NCBI RefSeq assembly: GCF_007829875.1 | Contig: NZ_VIWV01000002.1 | Location: 124,001 to 188,000 of the forward strand | Direction of reading: 5' to 3' | Source of the DNA: Streptomyces capillispiralis | Lineage (GTDB): Bacteria; Actinomycetota; Actinomycetes; Streptomycetales; Streptomycetaceae | Length of the DNA stretch: 64,000 nucleotides | Part shown: in pieces, positions 49,248-57,939 of the stretch | Numbering within the stretch: the stretch's first letter is position 1 | Layout of the letters: the number at the start of each line of letters is the position of its first letter | Program-made: the position numbers and the translations under genes | The notes under the pieces: generated by a model | The model's database searches: none | The model's input: the letters and a program-made list of their open reading frames with translations, nothing else | What the model was told of the DNA's origin: nothing

Positions 49248-50228
49248 ATGTCCTCCAGGCGATTGGCGGCAGCGGCACTCACGGTGCTGGCGATGTCCGT
49301 CACGACGGCGTGCGGCGGGTCGGACGACGGCTCCGATGCCAGCGGCGCGCCCTCTCCGGCAGCGTCCCAGGAGCGCCTCGCGGACCAGGGGCCCGCCCCC
49401 GTCGGCGACCGCACCGGGCCGGCCGGACAGCTGACCGTGGCCAACGATCCGAATCTGGGGCCCATCATCACCGATGCCAGCGGTTTCACGCTCTACCGCT
49501 TCACCAAGGACGGTCCCAATCCGGAACTGTCGGCGTGTGACGCCGCGTGCGCGAAGCTGTGGCCTCCGGTTCCCGCGGACGGTGCCCTCGCGCCCGCGGG
49601 GGTGGACGACGCGCTGCTGGGAGCCGTGACACGGGGCGACGGCAGCCGGCAGCTGATGTTCGACGGTCTTCCGCTGTATCGGTACGCGAAGGACGCCAAG
49701 CCGGGCCAGGTCGCCGGTGAGGGCGTCGGCAAGACCTGGTTCGCCTCCCTCCCCTCGGACACGGTCAGCAGTGTCCAGCCGGGTGTGGACGCCTCCGGCC
49801 CCTCCGAGGAGGCACCGGAGGGGGAGGCTCCGCCGCAGGAGGGCGAAGTCGGGGAGGAGGTGCTCGAGGCCCTGCCCGGTCTCTCGGTCGTCGACGACCC
49901 CGAACTGGGCGAGATCGTCGTCGATGCCAAGGGCCGTACGCTGTACCGCTTCGTCAAGGACACCGACTGGCCGATGACGACCGCGTGCACGGGCAGTTGT
50001 CTCGACACCTGGAAGCCGGCCGCGCTCGTGGAGAAGAACGACGTCGAGGGCATCGACCCGAAACTGGTCATTCCCTTCAATCGGCCTGACGGGAAGAAGC
50101 AGCAGACACTCGACTGCTGGCCGCTGTACTGGTTCACGGGCGATCAGCAGCCCGGTGACATCAACGGTCAGGGCAAGGACGGCAAGTGGTTCGCCGTCGC
50201 CCCCGACGGCTCCCTGGTCAAGAAGTAG
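49248..50228 (+). CDS. SCO0930-like lipoprotein with secreted-repeat (Lipoprotein_15) domains
   Basis: A 326-aa exported lipoprotein: MSSRRLAAAALTVLAMSVTTAC gives a signal peptide with a lipobox-type Cys. Two related domains follow, about residues 60-170 and 210-320, each with GPIITDASGFTLYRF or EIVVDAKGRTLYRF and a Cys pair (CDAACAKLWPP; CTGSCLDTWKP), the PF03640-type repeat. An acidic linker joins them. The repeat resembles small extracytoplasmic redox/heme-like proteins of unknown role. AAGGAAGGAAG lies shortly before the ATG at 49248. It ends just before the decayed anti-sigma copy. Confidence 0.85.
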   Translation: MSSRRLAAAALTVLAMSVTTACGGSDDGSDASGAPSPAASQERLADQGPAPVGDRTGPAGQLTVANDPNLGPIITDASGFTLYRFTKDGPNPELSACDAACAKLWPPVPADGALAPAGVDDALLGAVTRGDGSRQLMFDGLPLYRYAKDAKPGQVAGEGVGKTWFASLPSDTVSSVQPGVDASGPSEEAPEGEAPPQEGEVGEEVLEALPGLSVVDDPELGEIVVDAKGRTLYRFVKDTDWPMTTACTGSCLDTWKPAALVEKNDVEGIDPKLVIPFNRPDGKKQQTLDCWPLYWFTGDQQPGDINGQGKDGKWFAVAPDGSLVKK

Positions 50229-50406
50229 CCGGTGTGGGGGTGAGGAGGGTTTCGCCTCCGGTGGTGGCGATGACGTAACCCGTGATGTCCCCGGCATCAA
50301 CGGACGTATCCGTCATCGCCACCAGCCGCTCCTTGGACGAGCCGGGCACCCCCCACCCCAACACCACACCACCAGCACCGGCACTCCCCCACATGTCGCA
50401 CAACAC
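50229..50406 (-). pseudogene. Decayed, internally deleted copy of the anti-sigma gene at 46806-47648
   Basis: The C-terminal coding part is nearly intact (GWGVPGSSKERLVAMTDTSV, GDITGYVIATTGGETLLT; compare the parent GWGVPGSSKERLVTMTGTSV, EDITGYIIATTAGKTLLT). Immediately upstream come short scraps of the linker and of the N-terminal zinc-finger region (VEGVL then CDMWG, parent VEGVLRHVEG). The transmembrane and most zinc-finger codons are gone. It is a clear duplication remnant. Confidence 0.8.
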
Positions 50407-50448
50407 CCTCGACCCCGGAAGCGCCCGCCACGCACTCCATGAGCCGAA

Positions 50449-51009
50449 TCAACGGCCGCGCGTCGCTCCCGGGGCCTGCGGGGGCGGAGGATTGCTCGAC
50501 GTACTGGCCGGATTCGTGGGTTTCGTGAACGGAGTCGAGAGAGTGCGCACGGCTCGCTTGAACAAGCTCTGGTGGGACTCGAAATTCACGAAGGACGCAC
50601 CCTCGGTGAAGAGAGGACCCTCCGCCCCCGCATCGGACCGGGCCCCTTGTTCGGCAGCTTTCTGCCTTTCTTGCCTTTTCCGCGCCTCTGCCTTCTGCAT
50701 CTCTTCCAGTTGCTTCCGGAGGCCGAGACTGTAGGAGCCCTCCTCCTTCCCTCCGGGCACCGCGTCGTGCACCGCGTCGAGACTGGCGACAGCGGCCCTG
50801 AACCTGGTGACGTCGCCGCCGGACGTGTGCGGCCGCGACTGCGCAGCGGGTCTCGGGCGGGGCGGGGTCGGAGCATCACGCGGCTTGGTGAAGGCGTCTG
50901 TTTTCCACCAATCGGGCAGGCTTTGCTGCCGTGCGCTCCGGGCTATCGGCTGCTGCCCACCTGGCCTGTCGCGCGCTTCACTCTTGCCGGTGCCGTCTTC
51001 GCTGAGCAC
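50449..51009 (-). CDS. Hypothetical protein with a charged coiled-coil segment
   Basis: A 186-aa protein without recognised domain. The N-terminal half is basic and Pro-rich with WWKTDAFTKPRD. Residues about 98-125 (LRKQLEEMQKAEARKRQERQ) are a likely coiled coil. The C-terminal part is low complexity. No signal peptide is seen. It lies in a leftward series of small unknown genes; gene reality is judged from codon bias and length only. Confidence 0.5.
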   Translation of the reverse strand: MLSEDGTGKSEARDRPGGQQPIARSARQQSLPDWWKTDAFTKPRDAPTPPRPRPAAQSRPHTSGGDVTRFRAAVASLDAVHDAVPGGKEEGSYSLGLRKQLEEMQKAEARKRQERQKAAEQGARSDAGAEGPLFTEGASFVNFESHQSLFKRAVRTLSTPFTKPTNPASTSSNPPPPQAPGATRGR

Positions 51010-51120
51010 GTGGAACCTCGAGACAGATGTAAGTGGCCACGGACACTTGAGTGGAGGGGCGCCGGCGAGGGCGCCCCTCCACTCGGGCCGGCCGGTATCC
51101 CGGCCGATGACGTCGGTCGA

Positions 51121-51261
51121 CTACCAGGCTTGGCACAGGTGAGGCACCACGCAGCCCGCTGCGTTGATCACCTCGTCCTCGGGGGCGCTGGTGAAGGTGA
51201 GCGCTCCGGCCAGGGCCAGCGCGGGGATCAGAAAAGCGAGGGAACGCAGGCGACGGTGCAT
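51121..51261 (-). CDS. Small secreted peptide (46 aa) with a C-terminal Cys pair
   Basis: ATG at 51261, 7 bases after AAAGAG, opens a 46-residue precursor. It has a classic signal peptide (MHRRLRSLAFLIPALALAGA) and a mature part of about 25 residues, TSAPEDEVINAAGCVVPHLC plus QAW. The two cysteines could close a 7-residue ring. The size and processing signals suggest an exported peptide, perhaps a signal or bacteriocin-like factor; no homologue is recalled. Confidence 0.55.
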   Translation of the reverse strand: MHRRLRSLAFLIPALALAGALTFTSAPEDEVINAAGCVVPHLCQAW

Positions 51262-51448
51262 ACGCCGACTCTTTCTGGGAGAGGGGAATAACTCGGCCGG
51301 ATCACGTCGGATGACCGAGGGAAGCCATCTGAAATACTCCCCCGTGGTGATTAACGGCGGCTTGCTCCGGCACCTGGTGCATTCCTCGTGACCCGGACGA
51401 GCGCGGTGCCCGGCGGGCTCTTCCAGGGGCAGGGACGGCCGGTCGAGG

Positions 51449-51931
51449 TCAGTGACGCATCCGCGCACCCGCGTGTGCGGCTGCGGCCTGCACGTGAGGA
51501 ACCTCGCCCGTCTCGCGCCCCGCCCGGGCGGCTCCGACATCGTTCCGGGAAACCCCCGGCGGGAGGGTCTGTGCGGCCTGCGCGATCCCAGTCGGTTCGT
51601 TGACATGCTGCTCGGCGCGGCCCGCGCGGGCATCACTCGGCGCCTGGACCGCACTCGGCATCGGCTGGGCCCGCGCTGCCGTGTCCACCAGCTCGTCCCA
51701 CCGGGCGGCCCGCGCGGCATTCGCGACGCCGCGCTCCTGCTCGTACATGTGGACGACGGTGGCCAGATAGTTGGAAGCGATCGTTTTCGCCTGCAGGCTG
51801 CGCCCCTGGTGCCCGAGGATCTCGTTCACCCGAGGAGCAACGGCTTCGGCGATCTGCTTCATTTTTTGTCGCCGCTGCCTGTCGCTGAGCTCCGAATAGG
51901 CCGTGTAAACGGCATCGTACGTTTCGTTCAC
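51449..51931 (-). CDS. Hypothetical protein
   Basis: A 160-aa protein. Residues 1-70 are helical and polar (MNETYDAVYTAYSELSDRQR, then KMKQIAEAVAPRVNEILGHQ). The rest is Ala/Gly/Pro-rich. There is no signal peptide or membrane helix. It belongs to the same leftward group of small unknown genes as 50449-51009. The function cannot be suggested. Confidence 0.5.
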   Translation of the reverse strand: MNETYDAVYTAYSELSDRQRRQKMKQIAEAVAPRVNEILGHQGRSLQAKTIASNYLATVVHMYEQERGVANAARAARWDELVDTAARAQPMPSAVQAPSDARAGRAEQHVNEPTGIAQAAQTLPPGVSRNDVGAARAGRETGEVPHVQAAAAHAGARMRH

Positions 51932-52015
51932 TTCTCCTCCAACTGTGCGGCATCATTGCGCTGTCCTGCTGCCGCCTCATACGAATGGCGAGCGTCCCGG
52001 GTTCAGTGAGAATGT

Positions 52016-52046
52016 TTGCGACCGGGCTGTTTCAGCCCGGTCGCAA
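52016..52046. terminator. Perfect 14-bp hairpin
   Basis: TTGCGACCGGGCTG (52016-52029) pairs with CAGCCCGGTCGCAA (52033-52046) around TTT. It is located between the leftward gene starting at 51931 and the rightward gene near 52160, so it lies upstream of both. It is either a regulatory hairpin or an end signal for transcripts entering from outside. Confidence 0.6.
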
Positions 52047-52159
52047 GGGAATGTTAACCAGGATCTGATGCAATACGGGCGCGCGGAAAAGGCTCCTTGG
52101 CAGGCGCCGTTTCCGTGATCATTGAACACTTCAGGACGAGAAAGAATGGAATTCTTGTG

Positions 52160-52513
52160 ATGCCGAACGCAGCAGAACGGGGGGCAGATCCGGAGGCGGC
52201 TCGCCCCGAACCCGGCCCGCCGGACGGAAGAAGCACCGTCCATACGCCGTACGCGGTGACCACGACGGCGTTGGCAGCCATCGCCGCCGTCACCTGGACG
52301 GTCTCGTCCTACACGACGGATCCCACCGCAAAAGCCGCCAACGCCACCGTGGCCACGGCCGCTTCCCTGGGAGCAACGGTGTTCGGCATCAAGGCCTTCA
52401 CGCCGGCGGCCACCGCGGCGACCCGCAGGGCCCAGGAGATCGTTCAGGGCCTGCCCTTCCACCAGCGGGAACAGGCGGCCGCGCCCGGTGCCGCGGCCGC
52501 ACCTGCGAGGTGA
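52160..52513 (+). CDS. Small membrane protein of unknown function
   Basis: A 117-aa protein if started at ATG 52160; in-frame TTG 52097 with AAAAGG upstream would add 21 residues. A polar, Pro-rich N-terminus is followed by two hydrophobic segments (YAVTTTALAAIAAVTWTVSS and ATVATAASLGATVFGIKAF) separated by a short polar loop, then an amphipathic tail. No family is recognised. Confidence 0.5.
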   Translation: MPNAAERGADPEAARPEPGPPDGRSTVHTPYAVTTTALAAIAAVTWTVSSYTTDPTAKAANATVATAASLGATVFGIKAFTPAATAATRRAQEIVQGLPFHQREQAAAPGAAAAPAR

Positions 52514-52543
52514 GCGTCGGCCCCGCCCTGCCGGTCCTGGCCC

Positions 52544-53614
52544 TCAGGGCACCAGGGCCCCGCTGACCGCCTCGTAGATACGCTGCGCTTCCGGTCCCAG
52601 CCTGGGACCGGCCAGCCAGGACGGTTCGTCGGGGCCGATCGAGGTGTTGCTCACCAGGACCGGTGTGCCGTCCTGGGCCTCGATGAACCAGCCGCCGCCC
52701 GATGAGCCGCCGGTCATGGTGCAGCCCACTCGGAACATCGTCGGCTCCGCGGCGTCCAGGGACAGACGTCCGGGACGGTCCTGGCAGGTGAACATGCGCT
52801 CGCCGTCGAAGGGCGCGGCGGCCGGGTACCCCCAGAGCTGCAGGGCGGCGACCTCCGGCGCGCCCGGCGCGTCGAAGCTGATCGCGGCGGACGCCCCGAT
52901 CGTCTCCTCCAGGGACGCTCCTCCCGCATCACCCGTGCGCTGGACGCGCAGGACGGCGAAGTCGAACGCGGCTCCCGCGCCGCCCGTGGGAGCACCGCGG
53001 GTGATCCACTCCTCGGACGTGCGGGCCGCGTCGGCCCACCACACGCCGAAGGGGGCGGGATCGTCCGCGCCCCGGTCGTTGTAGGACGGAACGAAGACGA
53101 TGTTCCGGTACCAGCCGCCGTCCGCGCCCGCGTGGACGCAGTGCCCCGCCGTCCACACCAGGTCCGAGGCACCGGGTCGGGCCGCGTCGGTGATCACGGT
53201 GGCGGAGCACACCGACGGTCCGTCGGGGGTGTCGAAGAAGAGCTTGCCGATCACGGGCACGGTCTGCTGATAGGGCCGGCCGACCTCCTCCGCCGTCACG
53301 GGAGCCGGTTCGGGATCGGAGACACCGCTCGCCGGGTCGCCCGCGTCCTCGGCCACCGGCACATCCCGGCTGGCCGAGTCGCGCATGCGGTCGGAGTCCC
53401 ACAGACCGTCGATGACGGGGTTGAGGAAGTCGTCGCTTCCGCGCAGCCACGCGGAGTCGTCCCAGTCGCGCCATCGGCCCTCGGCCCACCCCTCGGACGC
53501 GCGCGAACCGGTCGTGTCACCGAGGAACCGTGAGGGCACGCCGGAGAGCACCGCTGTCACCGCGGCCACCGCCACGGCACACCCCACCATGATCCATGTC
53601 ATTCCTCGGCTCAC
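52544..53614 (-). CDS. Secreted or membrane-tethered trypsin-like serine protease
   Basis: A 356-aa S1-fold protease. An N-terminal hydrophobic segment (TWIMVGCAVAVAAVTAVLSG) serves as signal or anchor. The catalytic triad is visible as LVWTAGHCVH (His), FDFAVLRVQ (Asp) and MTGGSSGGGWF (Ser, in the GxSGG-type loop). Cysteines flank the histidine and serine loops (SVCSAT/GHC; TCQ/GCT). A 100-residue Asp/Pro-rich region precedes the catalytic domain and may be a propeptide. The targets are unknown. Confidence 0.85.
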   Translation of the reverse strand: MSRGMTWIMVGCAVAVAAVTAVLSGVPSRFLGDTTGSRASEGWAEGRWRDWDDSAWLRGSDDFLNPVIDGLWDSDRMRDSASRDVPVAEDAGDPASGVSDPEPAPVTAEEVGRPYQQTVPVIGKLFFDTPDGPSVCSATVITDAARPGASDLVWTAGHCVHAGADGGWYRNIVFVPSYNDRGADDPAPFGVWWADAARTSEEWITRGAPTGGAGAAFDFAVLRVQRTGDAGGASLEETIGASAAISFDAPGAPEVAALQLWGYPAAAPFDGERMFTCQDRPGRLSLDAAEPTMFRVGCTMTGGSSGGGWFIEAQDGTPVLVSNTSIGPDEPSWLAGPRLGPEAQRIYEAVSGALVP

Positions 53615-53928
53615 TGCTCAACTCCCCAGTCGACGACCGCGATCGGCCCCGCCGCCCCTCGATGGGCCACGGTGCACGCCTCGTACTACGCGCCCCGGCG
53701 CCCCCGGGTTCGTGCGGTCACGCGGGCCGCGCGTCCGTCGCCGCCGGGCCCGCGGTCCTTCCCGCCGGCGCGCAAACCCATCCGCCACCAGCCACGTAGA
53801 GATCAGGGACAACGGCGGTGAGCCCGAGCGCGGGGCGGATACGGCACGCGCCCCACCGCCGTCATGAACGGCAGCCCCGGACCCGTGCACAACGGTGAGC
53901 GTCCGACGGGGCCGACCTCAGGAGCGAA
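53615..53928. other. Divergent intergenic region between protease and SARP genes
   Basis: A 314-base GC-rich gap without a credible gene. The ribosome-binding site AGGAG (about 53919-53923) for the SARP gene is present. No clear promoter hexamers or SARP-type heptamer repeats were found. Confidence 0.4.
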
Positions 53929-56697
53929 GTGGACAGCGATGCAGTGCGATTCTGCGTGCTGGGACCTGTCAAGGCCTGGCGCGGAGACACCGAAGTACGG
54001 TTGGGCAGCCCGCAGCAGCGTGTGGTGATGGCCTCTCTGCTGATCAGAAGGGGAGCGTACGTTTCCTCGGTGGGGCTGGTGGACGCCGTCTGGGGGCCCA
54101 GACCGCCGGCCTCGGCGACCAATGCCCTGCGCGTGTACGTGCACCGGCTGCGCCGTGCCATCGGGCCGGTCGGCGAGGGCGGGCCGTCGATCGAGTCCAT
54201 CGGCAGCGGCTACCGTCTGCATGTGGTGCCGCAGGCGCTGGACCTCGCCGTGTTCCGGACCGTGCTGACGCGCGCTCAGGACCTCCAGCGCGAGGGAGAT
54301 CACAAGACGGCCGGCCAGGTGCTGCGTTCCGCGCTGGCCCAGTGGCAGGGCCAGTGTCTGGCCGACCTGCCCGGGGTGTGGGCCCAGACCCAGCGCGCAC
54401 GGCTCGGCAATCTGCGGCTCGACGCCCTGGACGCGTTGTTCACCAGCGAACTGTGCGTCGGCTCCCATCAAGGGCTCATCACCGAGTTGACCGGTGTGGC
54501 CGAGGAGTACCCCTTCGAGGAGCGCTTCCGTGAGCTGCTGATGCTGGCCCTCTACCGTTCCGGCCGGCAGGCGTCGGCGCTGGCGGTGTACGAGGAGACC
54601 CGGGAACTGCTGGCGCGTGAACTGGGGATCGGGCCCAGCCCGACGCTCGGTCTCCTTCACCAGCAGATACTCCGCGCCGATCCGGCGCTCCTCGCCGATG
54701 CCCCCGCTCTCGCCGAGAAGCACCTCGTCCGGCCTCAGCAGGTGAGCACGGTCCGCATGACCCCTCCCGCGGAGCCGCCCGCTCCGACACGGCTGCCGCG
54801 CGAACCGTCCGGCTTCATCGGACGGCAGAAGGAGCAGGCCCTGTTCAGGGAGATGGCCCAGGCGGCGCGCAGTACGGCCTGGACGGGCGGAGTCTGCCTG
54901 GTCACAGGGGCTGCCGGGGTCGGCAAGAGCGCGTTCGCCGTCCGCATGGCCCACCAGCTCTCGGCCCACTACCCCGACGGATCGATCCACGTCGACCTGC
55001 ACGGGTACGGACCGGCCGCGCCACTGCTCCCGGAGCAGGTCCTCGACACCGTGCTGCGGGCCTTCGGGGTCGACACCGCGCGTGTCCCCGCACGGACGGA
55101 GGCGCGGGCCGCCCTCTACCGCAGCGTGCTGGCCGGCAAGCGGGCCCTGCTGCTGTTCGACAACGCCGTCGACGCGCGCCAGCTGCGCCGGCTGCTGCCC
55201 GGCGCGTCCCCGTCCCTGGTCGTCGCGACCAGCAGGAACCATCTGGCGGACCTGGTGCAGGACGGCGCCCGGCATCTCCGGCTGGAGGCACTGCCCGAGC
55301 AGGACGCGCGGGCGCTGCTGCGCAGCCGGCTCGGAGTGCCGCGGACGGTGCGGGAGAAGGAGGCCGAGGGCCGGCTGGTCACCCTGGGCCATCGGCTGCC
55401 GACGGCTCTGGGGCGGACGGCGGCCCAGGCCGCGACCCGTAAGGACGTCCTCCTCACCCACCTCGCCGACGAGCTGACGGACGCCGCCTCGCCTCTCTAC
55501 TGGTTCGGCCAGGAGGGCGAGGGAGCCGACCCGCGCACCCTGCTGTCCTGGTCCTACCGCACCCTGACGCCCCAGGCGGCGCGGCTGTTCCGGTTGATGA
55601 CCCTGGCGCCCGCGTCCCATCTGTCACCGGGGGCCGTCGCCGCGCTCACCGGTGTGCGGCTGTCCCAGGCGAGGCTGCTGCTGGAAGAGCTCGCCGCGAT
55701 CCACCTCGTGGAGGAACCGGCGCCGGGCCGCTTCGTGCTGACGGGCCTGCCGCGTGCGTACGCCGCCGACTTACTCAAGGAGAGTGCGGACGGGCACGAC
55801 AGCCGCCGTGCCGCCGCCCGGTTGTCCACGTATCACGCGGTGACGTCGCACCGCACGGCCTCGGGGTGGGGAACCGAGCTCCCCGCCGCCCCGCCGGCCG
55901 TGTCGTCACGGGCGGCGAGCGGTGCGGACGGAGGGGGCGGGAGGTGCGGGACCACCGGGGAGGGGTGTCCCCGGATCGTGCCGGCGCAGGACACGCCACA
56001 CATCCTCACCCGCTCCACGGACCCGGCCGAGCAGGCACGTGCTCACCAGGACACGGGCCTGAACTACCTCCAGGTGGGCCGGCCGTGCGAGGCCCGTTAC
56101 CACCTCGTCCGCGCGCTGGCCGCCTTCAGCGACCTCGGTGAACTGCTCGAGACCGCGCGCTGCCACGAGTACCTCGCGCTCGTCGCCCTCCGGCGGGGCA
56201 AGGTCACCCAGGCCATCCCCCACGCCCAGGCCGCGGCCAACCACCTCGCCGGGACCCGGGACCGTCCCGCCCTGGCCGGGGCACTGCGACGGCTGGCCGG
56301 GCTGTGGGAGCTGAGCGGGAGGCTGACCGAGGCGTCGCGCTGCCACCGGTCCGCGATCACGGTGCTCCGGGAACTGGCCGACACTCCCGCCGAGGCTGCC
56401 GCGTGGAACGCTCTCGGGTGCGTTCACCACCGGCTGGGCGACAGGAGCGAAGCGGTGCGCTGCTATCGGCGTGCCCGCGAACTGGAGCAGCGTGCCGGTG
56501 CCGTCCGGGCGGCCGAGGACCTCGTCCGCCGGGGCGAGGAGGAACACGCACGCGGCGACGTGTGGGCCGCCCAGGAGTCGTGGATCGTCGCACTCGCCGT
56601 GCTGGACGAGTACGACCGGCGGGCGGCGGCGCTCGCACTCGGGCGGATGGAGCGGCTCCTCGGCGAACACGCCGACGCCCCGTTCAGATCGTCGTGA
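53929..56697 (+). CDS. AfsR/SARP-family transcriptional regulator (wHTH-BTAD-NB-ARC-TPR)
   Basis: A 922-aa multi-domain activator. OmpR-type winged helix, residues about 7-100 (RFCVLGPVKAW, LRVYVHRLRRAIG, GSGYRLHV). BTAD, about 105-250 (RALWELYRSGRQ-type ending LMLALYRSGRQASALAVYEE). NB-ARC ATPase with Walker A VTGAAGVGKSAFA (about 323-335) and Walker B ALLLFDNA (about 406-413). C-terminal TPR-like helices from about 700 (ARAHQDTGLNYLQVGRPCEA). GGAG CGAA precedes GTG 53929. Large SARPs of this build often control antibiotic clusters; the NRPS-PKS genes 13 kb away are a possible target but no link is visible. Confidence 0.9.
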   Translation: MDSDAVRFCVLGPVKAWRGDTEVRLGSPQQRVVMASLLIRRGAYVSSVGLVDAVWGPRPPASATNALRVYVHRLRRAIGPVGEGGPSIESIGSGYRLHVVPQALDLAVFRTVLTRAQDLQREGDHKTAGQVLRSALAQWQGQCLADLPGVWAQTQRARLGNLRLDALDALFTSELCVGSHQGLITELTGVAEEYPFEERFRELLMLALYRSGRQASALAVYEETRELLARELGIGPSPTLGLLHQQILRADPALLADAPALAEKHLVRPQQVSTVRMTPPAEPPAPTRLPREPSGFIGRQKEQALFREMAQAARSTAWTGGVCLVTGAAGVGKSAFAVRMAHQLSAHYPDGSIHVDLHGYGPAAPLLPEQVLDTVLRAFGVDTARVPARTEARAALYRSVLAGKRALLLFDNAVDARQLRRLLPGASPSLVVATSRNHLADLVQDGARHLRLEALPEQDARALLRSRLGVPRTVREKEAEGRLVTLGHRLPTALGRTAAQAATRKDVLLTHLADELTDAASPLYWFGQEGEGADPRTLLSWSYRTLTPQAARLFRLMTLAPASHLSPGAVAALTGVRLSQARLLLEELAAIHLVEEPAPGRFVLTGLPRAYAADLLKESADGHDSRRAAARLSTYHAVTSHRTASGWGTELPAAPPAVSSRAASGADGGGGRCGTTGEGCPRIVPAQDTPHILTRSTDPAEQARAHQDTGLNYLQVGRPCEARYHLVRALAAFSDLGELLETARCHEYLALVALRRGKVTQAIPHAQAAANHLAGTRDRPALAGALRRLAGLWELSGRLTEASRCHRSAITVLRELADTPAEAAAWNALGCVHHRLGDRSEAVRCYRRARELEQRAGAVRAAEDLVRRGEEEHARGDVWAAQESWIVALAVLDEYDRRAAALALGRMERLLGEHADAPFRSS

Positions 56698-56700
56698 TCA

Positions 56701-57939
56701 TCACGGCCGGAGCGCGCCCGGGCCGTCGCGTCGCACGCCACGGCTTCCCCCGACGAGGCTCACCAGCCACTCGGCGGGACCGCGCACGGGCCGCTCGGGG
56801 ACCCGGCCGCAGGACAGCACGCTGATCCACACCTGTGCCGCGTAGAGCGCCACGCACAGCCCGAGGACGGCGGCACCGCTCCACCTCCCGTACAGGCCGA
56901 GTCCCAGCCCGGTGAACAGCGACGCCATGACGAGCGACTGCGTCAGATAGTGCGTCAGGGACAGGCGGCCGGTGACCGCGAGCGCCTCGCAGAGCCGTTT
57001 GCCCCGCACCGACCGCCAGAGCAGGAACAGCCCGGCGGCATACGCGGCCGCCAGCAGCGGCGCGGACACGGCGTTCGCCGCCTTCCCTACGTAGATCCAC
57101 TCACGGCCCAGCGGGCCATGCGTGCACACGGCGGCGAACAGCGCCAGGGGGAGGCCTCCGGCCAGGCCGGTCAGTACGGCGCGGCGCTGCAGCGCGGGCT
57201 GTCGCGCGACCTGCTCGGCCAGTCCCCGACGGCCCGCGACGAGCCCGCACAGCATGGCGAAGAGGATGTCCGGGGCCGCGAGCAGCCCGCCGACGACGTA
57301 CACGCCGGACATCCTCGCGTTCTCGAGGATCGTCTGCGCCGGGCCCTGCTGGTAACGGCCCGCCAGAGCCCGCTCACCGGCCTCCACGGCGGCGATGTCG
57401 GCCGCCGTCCACGGGCCGAGCGCCAGACTCCACAGCCCGATCGCCAGCAGCACGCCGACGAACAGGACGAGGAGCCCGCCGGCGACCCACAGCAGGGTGC
57501 GCGCGGACACGGACCTCACCAGGATCAGGACCACGCCGAGGACCGCGTAGGTCGTGAGGATGTCTCCTGGGAACAGGACGACCGCGTGGACGGCTCCGAG
57601 CGCGAACAGTGCCACCAGACGCCGGACGTGACGGGCGGGCGCATGCCCGCGGGGCAGTGTGAGGGCGAAGCTGTAGCCGAAGACGAAGGAGAACAGCAGG
57701 TAGAACTTCATCTCCAGCACGGTGGTGACCAGCAGGGCCGGCAGCCAGTCCGCCCAGAGGCCGCCGTCACCGAGGTGGCCGCGCCGGTGGGCACCGGACA
57801 GCAGGAAGGCGTTGACGGGCAGTATCCCCGCCAGCGCGAATCCGCGGAGCGCGTCGATCGCCCGCGTTCGCACGAGCGCCGGTGAGGCATCACCCCGGGG
57901 CACCGCCCTCGGGCGGCCCGGCACCGCCGCGCCCCTCAT
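56701..57939 (-). CDS. DUF418-family membrane protein
   Basis: A 412-aa polytopic protein of the DUF418/YeiB type. The start RAIDALRGFALAGILPVNAF is the family signature, and the C-terminal LSLTHYLTQSLVMASLFTGLG marks the DUF418 domain, with about 9-10 hydrophobic segments between (for example FYLLFSFVFGYSFAL, LLWVAGGLLVLFVGVLL). The ATG at 57939 overlaps the amidase stop (ATGA). It is therefore the third gene of a tightly coupled sigma-amidase-membrane protein operon. Transport of an unknown small molecule or cell-envelope acyl transfer has been suggested for relatives. Confidence 0.88.
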   Translation of the reverse strand: MRGAAVPGRPRAVPRGDASPALVRTRAIDALRGFALAGILPVNAFLLSGAHRRGHLGDGGLWADWLPALLVTTVLEMKFYLLFSFVFGYSFALTLPRGHAPARHVRRLVALFALGAVHAVVLFPGDILTTYAVLGVVLILVRSVSARTLLWVAGGLLVLFVGVLLAIGLWSLALGPWTAADIAAVEAGERALAGRYQQGPAQTILENARMSGVYVVGGLLAAPDILFAMLCGLVAGRRGLAEQVARQPALQRRAVLTGLAGGLPLALFAAVCTHGPLGREWIYVGKAANAVSAPLLAAAYAAGLFLLWRSVRGKRLCEALAVTGRLSLTHYLTQSLVMASLFTGLGLGLYGRWSGAAVLGLCVALYAAQVWISVLSCGRVPERPVRGPAEWLVSLVGGSRGVRRDGPGALRP

